In this document: positions 5,110-8,032 of the stretch, in pieces
Layout of the letters: the number at the start of each line of letters is the position of its first letter
Numbering within the stretch: the stretch's first letter is position 1
Origin: Alphaproteobacteria bacterium
GTDB taxonomy: Bacteria > Pseudomonadota > Alphaproteobacteria > Micavibrionales > CSBR16-224
NCBI GenBank assembly: GCA_007116755.1
Contig: SKHU01000249.1
Coordinates: forward strand, 1-8,032
Reading direction: 5' to 3'
Length of the DNA: 8,032 nucleotides
Notes under the pieces: generated by a model
What the model saw: the letters and a program-made list of their open reading frames with translations, nothing else
Database searches by the model: none
What the model was told of the DNA's origin: nothing
Position numbers and translations under genes: made by a program

Positions 5110-5180
5110 GTTTTAGAAAGAGGTTATTTTTTCCAAAGGGTTTTACTGAGCGGTCTTAAAGGCCGGTTTCCCTCCAACAG

Positions 5181-5204
5181 TGTATCTTGCCCCGTGTATC
5201 TTGC
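5181..5204. repeat. Direct repeat of TGTATCTTGC at the terminator
   Basis: The decamer TGTATCTTGC occurs at 5181-5190 and again at 5195-5204, with CCCG between. The second copy supplies part of the left arm and the whole loop of the terminator hairpin. The first copy's TGTAT could also pair with ATACA of the right arm (5205-5209), so an alternative shorter pairing exists. Confidence 0.6.
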
Positions 5205-5221
5205 ATACACGGGGTTTTTTT
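5190..5221 (+). terminator. Intrinsic terminator after the 92-residue gene
   Basis: A perfect 10-base stem, CCCCGTGTAT (5190-5199) with ATACACGGGG (5205-5214), a 5-base loop CTTGC and seven T residues (5215-5221). The strong G/C base of the stem and the immediate T run make this a classical Rho-independent terminator for plus-strand transcription. Confidence 0.92.
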
Positions 5222-5250
5222 ATCCGGCAGGAAGCGGAAAAAAGAGTTAT

Positions 5251-5281
5251 AAAAAAGGGAGCCATCCTTCTCCCTTTTTTT
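5251..5281. terminator. Bidirectional terminator, mainly for carD
   Basis: AAAAAAGGGAG (5251-5261) pairs perfectly with CTCCCTTTTTT (5270-5280) around an 8-base loop. Because the arms carry A and T runs, it reads as a terminator on both strands. On the minus strand it lies 39 bases past the carD stop; on the plus strand it would back up the terminator at 5190-5221. Confidence 0.8.
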
Positions 5282-5319
5282 ATGCCATAAAAGGCAATAA
5301 TTTTAATGAGTTGTATGTT

Positions 5320-5868
5320 TTATGAAACGTTTTGCAAAACGTCTTCCAGCCTTTCGGCCGCCGCTTTTTCATCAATATCCTCAATGGCCGCGACTTCGCG
5401 GGCAAGGCGTTCCAGCGCTGCCTGATAAATCTGGCGCTCGCTGTAGGATTGCTCGCCCTGATCTTCGTTGCGGCGCAAATCACGCAGAACTTCTGCGATG
5501 GCGACGGGGTCGCCGGAATTGATTTTGCCTTCATATTCCTGTGCGCGACGGCTCCACATCGTGCGTTTGATGCGCGAGCGGCCTTTCAGCGTCGAAAGCG
5601 CCTCTTTCAGGCGGTCACCGGAGGAAAGTTTGCGCAGGCCGGAAGATTTGATTTTGCTGACCGGCAGCTTCAGGCGCATACGATCCTGCTCAAAGCTGAT
5701 TGTATACAGCGTGACATCCACGCCGCTGATTGTCTGCGTTTCAATGCCTTCCACCTTGCCGACACCATGTGCCGGATAAACGACGAAATCCCCGGTGCTG
5801 AACTCCGTGGACGAAACTTTTGTTGTCTTGCTCGCTGTTTTCTTTTTGGCCGTTTTTCCAGTTGACAT
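5320..5868 (-). CDS. carD: CarD/CdnL-family transcriptional regulator
   Basis: A 182-residue protein that binds RNA polymerase and stabilises the open promoter complex, especially at stable RNA and housekeeping promoters in species studied. The polymerase-interacting Tudor-like domain covers about 24-75, with the signature DFVVYPAHGVGKVEGIE (27-43) and MRLKLPVSKI (64-73). The C-terminal helical DNA-binding part (about 80-178) includes W105 in MWSRRAQEYEGKINSGD, the tryptophan that wedges into the -10 minor groove in Thermus and Mycobacterium CarD. A lysine/threonine-rich tail precedes the domain (residues 1-22) and is longer than in the shortest family members. AAGGAG (5876-5881) is 7 bases from the ATG. 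The gene stands alone between a terminator and a 191-base upstream gap in which I found no convincing promoter. Confidence 0.95.
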   Translation of the reverse strand: MSTGKTAKKKTASKTTKVSSTEFSTGDFVVYPAHGVGKVEGIETQTISGVDVTLYTISFEQDRMRLKLPVSKIKSSGLRKLSSGDRLKEALSTLKGRSRIKRTMWSRRAQEYEGKINSGDPVAIAEVLRDLRRNEDQGEQSYSERQIYQAALERLAREVAAIEDIDEKAAAERLEDVLQNVS

Positions 5869-6009
5869 TCATGCGCTCCTTAAAGAATTTCTCATTTTTC
5901 CCATTTTTACCGCAAAAGACACGAAACTCGGGAGAGTGGCTTTATCGCCGACAAACATCCCCGTATTTATTGCTTTTTTTACGTGTCATAAAACATAACA
6001 TACATGAAA

Positions 6010-6030
6010 TCCGCTGAAATAGCAAGCGGA
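6010..6030 (-). other. Weak hairpin after the nucleotide-sugar dehydrogenase gene
   Basis: TCCGCT (6010-6015) and AGCGGA (6025-6030) form a 6-base stem with a 9-base loop, 30 bases past the dehydrogenase stop. On the minus strand it is followed by TTTCATG rather than a clear T run. It may be a weak terminator or only an RNA 3'-end stabiliser. Confidence 0.3.
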
Positions 6031-6042
6031 ATCTCAAAAATG

Positions 6043-6053
6043 TTGCATTGCAA
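6043..6053. repeat. 11-base palindrome TTGCATTGCAA
   Basis: TTGCA-T-TGCAA is perfectly symmetric around T6048. It starts 7 bases after the dehydrogenase stop codon, in the carD upstream region. It is short and could be chance or a small operator. Confidence 0.25.
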
Positions 6054-6059
6054 TACGGG

Positions 6060-7436
6060 TTAAGCCTTTACGATTTTATCGGAAAATTCCGGTGCGGCAT
6101 TCTGCAATGCGTTGCGTGTGTCGATGATCAGGGGCGCGTGTCCGGCAATCAAAGCATAGTCGATATCGCCGTGATCCGTAACGATAATCACGGCATCCTG
6201 CGCGGCCAGATTTTCAGCACTTAAATCCTGCGATTTGATGCCTGTGAAAGAGGGATGGGCGCGAAGCTGTGGAATTTCCTCAACATAGGGGTCATGGTAG
6301 GAAACCTCCGCATGGCGATCCAGCAAGAGTTTCATAATTGCAAAAGCAGGGCTTTCACGGACATCGGCGACGTTTTTCTTATAGGCGACACCGACCAGCA
6401 TGATTTTTGCGCCGTTGAGCGGTTTGGCGTTTCTTTCGTTCAGAGCCGTGGCCAGTTGACGCACGACATAGGCGGGCATGGAAATATTGATTTCACCGGC
6501 CAGTTCGATAAACCGCGTTGTGATGCCGTGTTCACGGGCTTTCCAGCTGAGATAGAACGGGTCGATCGGAATGCAGTGGCCGCCCAGACCGGGGCCGGGA
6601 TAAAACGGCATATAGCCAAACGGCTTGGTTTTGGCGGCCTCAATCACTTCCCAGATATCGATATCGAGTTCGGCGTAAATGGTTTTAAGTTCGTTGACCA
6701 GCGCGATATTTACGGCGCGGAAAATATTTTCCGTCAGCTTGACGGCTTCCGCCGTTGCGGGTGTGGAGACCGGAACGGTTTTGCCGTGCAGAAAGCCGTC
6801 ATACAGCGTTTGTGCCAGTTTCAATGCATCCTCGCCGTCGCCGCCGACGACTTTGGGAATGGCCGCTGTTGTAAATTCGCGGTTGCCGGGGTCTTCGCGT
6901 TCCGGTGAAAAGGCCAGAAAGAAGTCATGGCCGGATTTCAGGCCGGATTTTTCCTCCAGTATCGGGCGCACGATATCTGTTGTCGTGCCGGGATAGGTTG
7001 TGGATTCCAGAATAATCAATTGCCCGGGGCGCAGCGTTTCGGCGATTTTTTCCGTCGTTTTTACGACATAAGACAGATCCGGTTCGCGATGGCGCGTCAG
7101 CGGCGTAGGCACACAGATCAGCACGGCATCGGCTTCCGCCAGTTTTGTGAAATCCGCCGTCGGCCGGAACAACCCGTCACGGAGAAAAGCGCCGATGCGG
7201 TCGTTGTGGATGTTGCCGATATAGGATTGTCCTTTTTCCAGCTTCTCAATCTTTTCTGGATCGACATCGAAGCCGAGCGTCTGGAAACCCGCATCGCAGG
7301 TGGCGCAGGACAGCGGCAATCCGACATATCCGAGGCCGATAATGCCGATTTTTGCGGTTTTACCGGCGATTTTTTTCAGAAGATTTTCCACATCGACGGC
7401 GGAGTCGCGGGAAAAAGAAACAGCGCTGTCAGACAT
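6060..7436 (-). CDS. Nucleotide-sugar 6-dehydrogenase, probably UDP-GlcNAc type (WbpA-like)
   Basis: Oxidises C6 of a UDP-sugar in two NAD+-dependent steps to the uronic acid, a precursor of O-antigen, capsule or exopolysaccharide. The 458 residues contain the complete three-domain fold. The N-terminal Rossmann motif is GLGYVG (34-39) and is followed by GFDVD (55-59). ESTTYPGTT (144-152) and FSPEREDPGN (176-185) are typical of the UDP-GlcNAc/WbpA branch rather than classic UDP-glucose dehydrogenases. The catalytic segment is GPGLGGHCIPIDPFYL (281-296) with the nucleophile C288; K233 and N237 sit in AVKLTENIF. The C-terminal UDP-binding domain begins near VGVAYKKNVADVRESPA (348-364). The extra 27 residues before the Rossmann motif occur in this branch. 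AAGGAA (7444-7449) lies 7 bases from the ATG. The gene is 27 bases after the carboxylase stop. UDP-glucose remains possible as substrate. Confidence 0.9.
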   Translation of the reverse strand: MSDSAVSFSRDSAVDVENLLKKIAGKTAKIGIIGLGYVGLPLSCATCDAGFQTLGFDVDPEKIEKLEKGQSYIGNIHNDRIGAFLRDGLFRPTADFTKLAEADAVLICVPTPLTRHREPDLSYVVKTTEKIAETLRPGQLIILESTTYPGTTTDIVRPILEEKSGLKSGHDFFLAFSPEREDPGNREFTTAAIPKVVGGDGEDALKLAQTLYDGFLHGKTVPVSTPATAEAVKLTENIFRAVNIALVNELKTIYAELDIDIWEVIEAAKTKPFGYMPFYPGPGLGGHCIPIDPFYLSWKAREHGITTRFIELAGEINISMPAYVVRQLATALNERNAKPLNGAKIMLVGVAYKKNVADVRESPAFAIMKLLLDRHAEVSYHDPYVEEIPQLRAHPSFTGIKSQDLSAENLAAQDAVIIVTDHGDIDYALIAGHAPLIIDTRNALQNAAPEFSDKIVKA

Positions 7437-7463
7437 GGCGGTTTTCCTTGAGGGTTCGGTTTA

Positions 7464-8032
7464 TTACCCGTTGCTGTCAAGCGTGATGAGTTCTGCGCCC
7501 TCATTCACCTGCGTGTCAACGGCGATATTGATATTGGCAACAATTCCGGATTCCGGCGCGTTGATCGTATGCTCCATTTTCATGGCTTCAATGACCGCCA
7601 GAGGCTGGCCTTTTTCGACGCTGTCGCCTTTGGCAACATGCAGGGCGATAACGCGTCCGGTCATCGGCGCGGTCAGTGCGCCTTCGGCAGCGGTTTGGGC
7701 GGCAGCGGCCAGCGGGTCTTTCCACGGCAGCACCGTATGGGGCAGCGTGTCGGCAAAAAGATAAAGCCTGCCCTGATACGGCACGACTTTCACGTCAACC
7801 TGTTCTCCGTCCAATGTGATCATGCGGCTGTCGGCAGAAAATGCGGCATGAAATTCCGCACTATCAATGCGCAATACGGCACGGTTTTCTCCGGCCATGC
7901 GGCAGCTTACCGTCAGGCCGGAAATTTCATAGCGCCGGATTTCCGGCATTTCTCCGTTGATCCTCCATGAGGAGAGGGGGAGGTTTTCGGGATCAAATCT
8001 TCCGCCGCCTTCAAGGATTTCGGCGCGCAAAA
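7464..8032 (-). CDS. Biotin-containing acyl-CoA carboxylase alpha subunit, C-terminal part (methylcrotonyl-CoA carboxylase-like)
   Basis: The window holds only the last 188 complete codons; the coding frame is open to the right edge and the first codon seen is an ordinary leucine (TTG), not a start. Numbering from there, residues 1-110 correspond to the BT linker domain that joins biotin carboxylase to the carrier. Residues about 118-186 are the biotinyl domain, with APMTGRVIALHV (121-132) and the biotinylation motif EAMKMEH (148-154), whose K151 carries biotin. The wording EAMKMEHTINAP and the WKDPL stretch before the carrier are closer to methylcrotonyl-CoA carboxylase (leucine breakdown) than to propionyl-CoA carboxylase, which usually has AMKMQN. 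Other acyl-CoA carboxylases cannot be excluded without the N-terminal two thirds. The gene ends in two consecutive TAA codons (7461-7466). The nucleotide-sugar dehydrogenase follows 27 bases later. Confidence 0.85.
   Translation of the reverse strand, partial: LRAEILEGGGRFDPENLPLSSWRINGEMPEIRRYEISGLTVSCRMAGENRAVLRIDSAEFHAAFSADSRMITLDGEQVDVKVVPYQGRLYLFADTLPHTVLPWKDPLAAAAQTAAEGALTAPMTGRVIALHVAKGDSVEKGQPLAVIEAMKMEHTINAPESGIVANINIAVDTQVNEGAELITLDSNG

Noticed and set aside
5961..5989. Possible carD promoter ATGACA...TAAATA on the minus strand
   Set aside because: The spacer is only 14 bases, too short for a normal sigma-70 promoter.
953..6060. GANTC (CcrM) sites in several intergenic gaps, such as 968, 3111, 4617, 4788 and 6029
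   Set aside because: Such sites also occur inside genes, and about one per 256 bases is expected by chance; no enrichment is evident.
6255..7451. Plus-strand open frames of 105-217 codons
   Set aside because: Antisense to the nucleotide-sugar dehydrogenase; arise from its codon bias.

Overview
The window looks like chromosomal DNA of an alphaproteobacterium. This rests on a type A RNase P RNA with alphaproteobacterial conserved blocks, a MutM zinc finger with the C-x4-C spacing, a CarD-family RNA polymerase regulator, and the local order mutM - small exported protein - enoyl-CoA hydratase - rpsT, a housekeeping neighbourhood known from that class. The genus cannot be fixed from the sequence. 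No insertion sequence, phage gene, CRISPR array, tRNA or rRNA is visible.

Layout. Positions 1-300 (minus strand) hold most of rnpB; its 3' end lies off the left edge. Directly upstream of it on the same strand is a family-3 SAM-dependent O-methyltransferase (311-952). From a 52-base divergent intergenic region the plus-strand cluster begins: mutM (1005-1838), a 127-residue protein with a signal peptide (1866-2249) and an enoyl-CoA hydratase (2256-3041), with gaps of 27 and 6 bases and probably one transcript. rpsT (3203-3472) follows behind its own candidate promoter, then a 90-residue charged protein of unknown function (3536-3808).

The centre (about 3500-5110) holds three unrecognised genes: the 90-residue protein, a convergent 240-residue basic protein (3833-4555, minus) and a divergent 92-residue disordered protein (4831-5109, plus). 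The 240-residue gene has the best promoter in the window, TTGACG-N17-TATAAT, with the arms of an inverted repeat placed around its -35 box. Two hairpin terminators at 5190-5281 close this block and separate it from the minus-strand genes.

The right part is all minus strand: carD (5320-5868), a UDP-GlcNAc/UDP-glucose 6-dehydrogenase (6060-7436) for surface polysaccharide precursors, and the C-terminal part of a biotin-carrying acyl-CoA carboxylase alpha subunit, most like methylcrotonyl-CoA carboxylase (7464 to the right edge). The last two are 27 bases apart and may be cotranscribed.

Most of the window is core metabolism, DNA repair, translation and RNA processing. I see no clear novel multi-gene system. 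The parts most worth a second look are the three-orphan block where dnaA often sits in relatives, the operator-like promoter of the 240-residue gene, and the apparent rnpB promoter overlapping the end of the methyltransferase gene.
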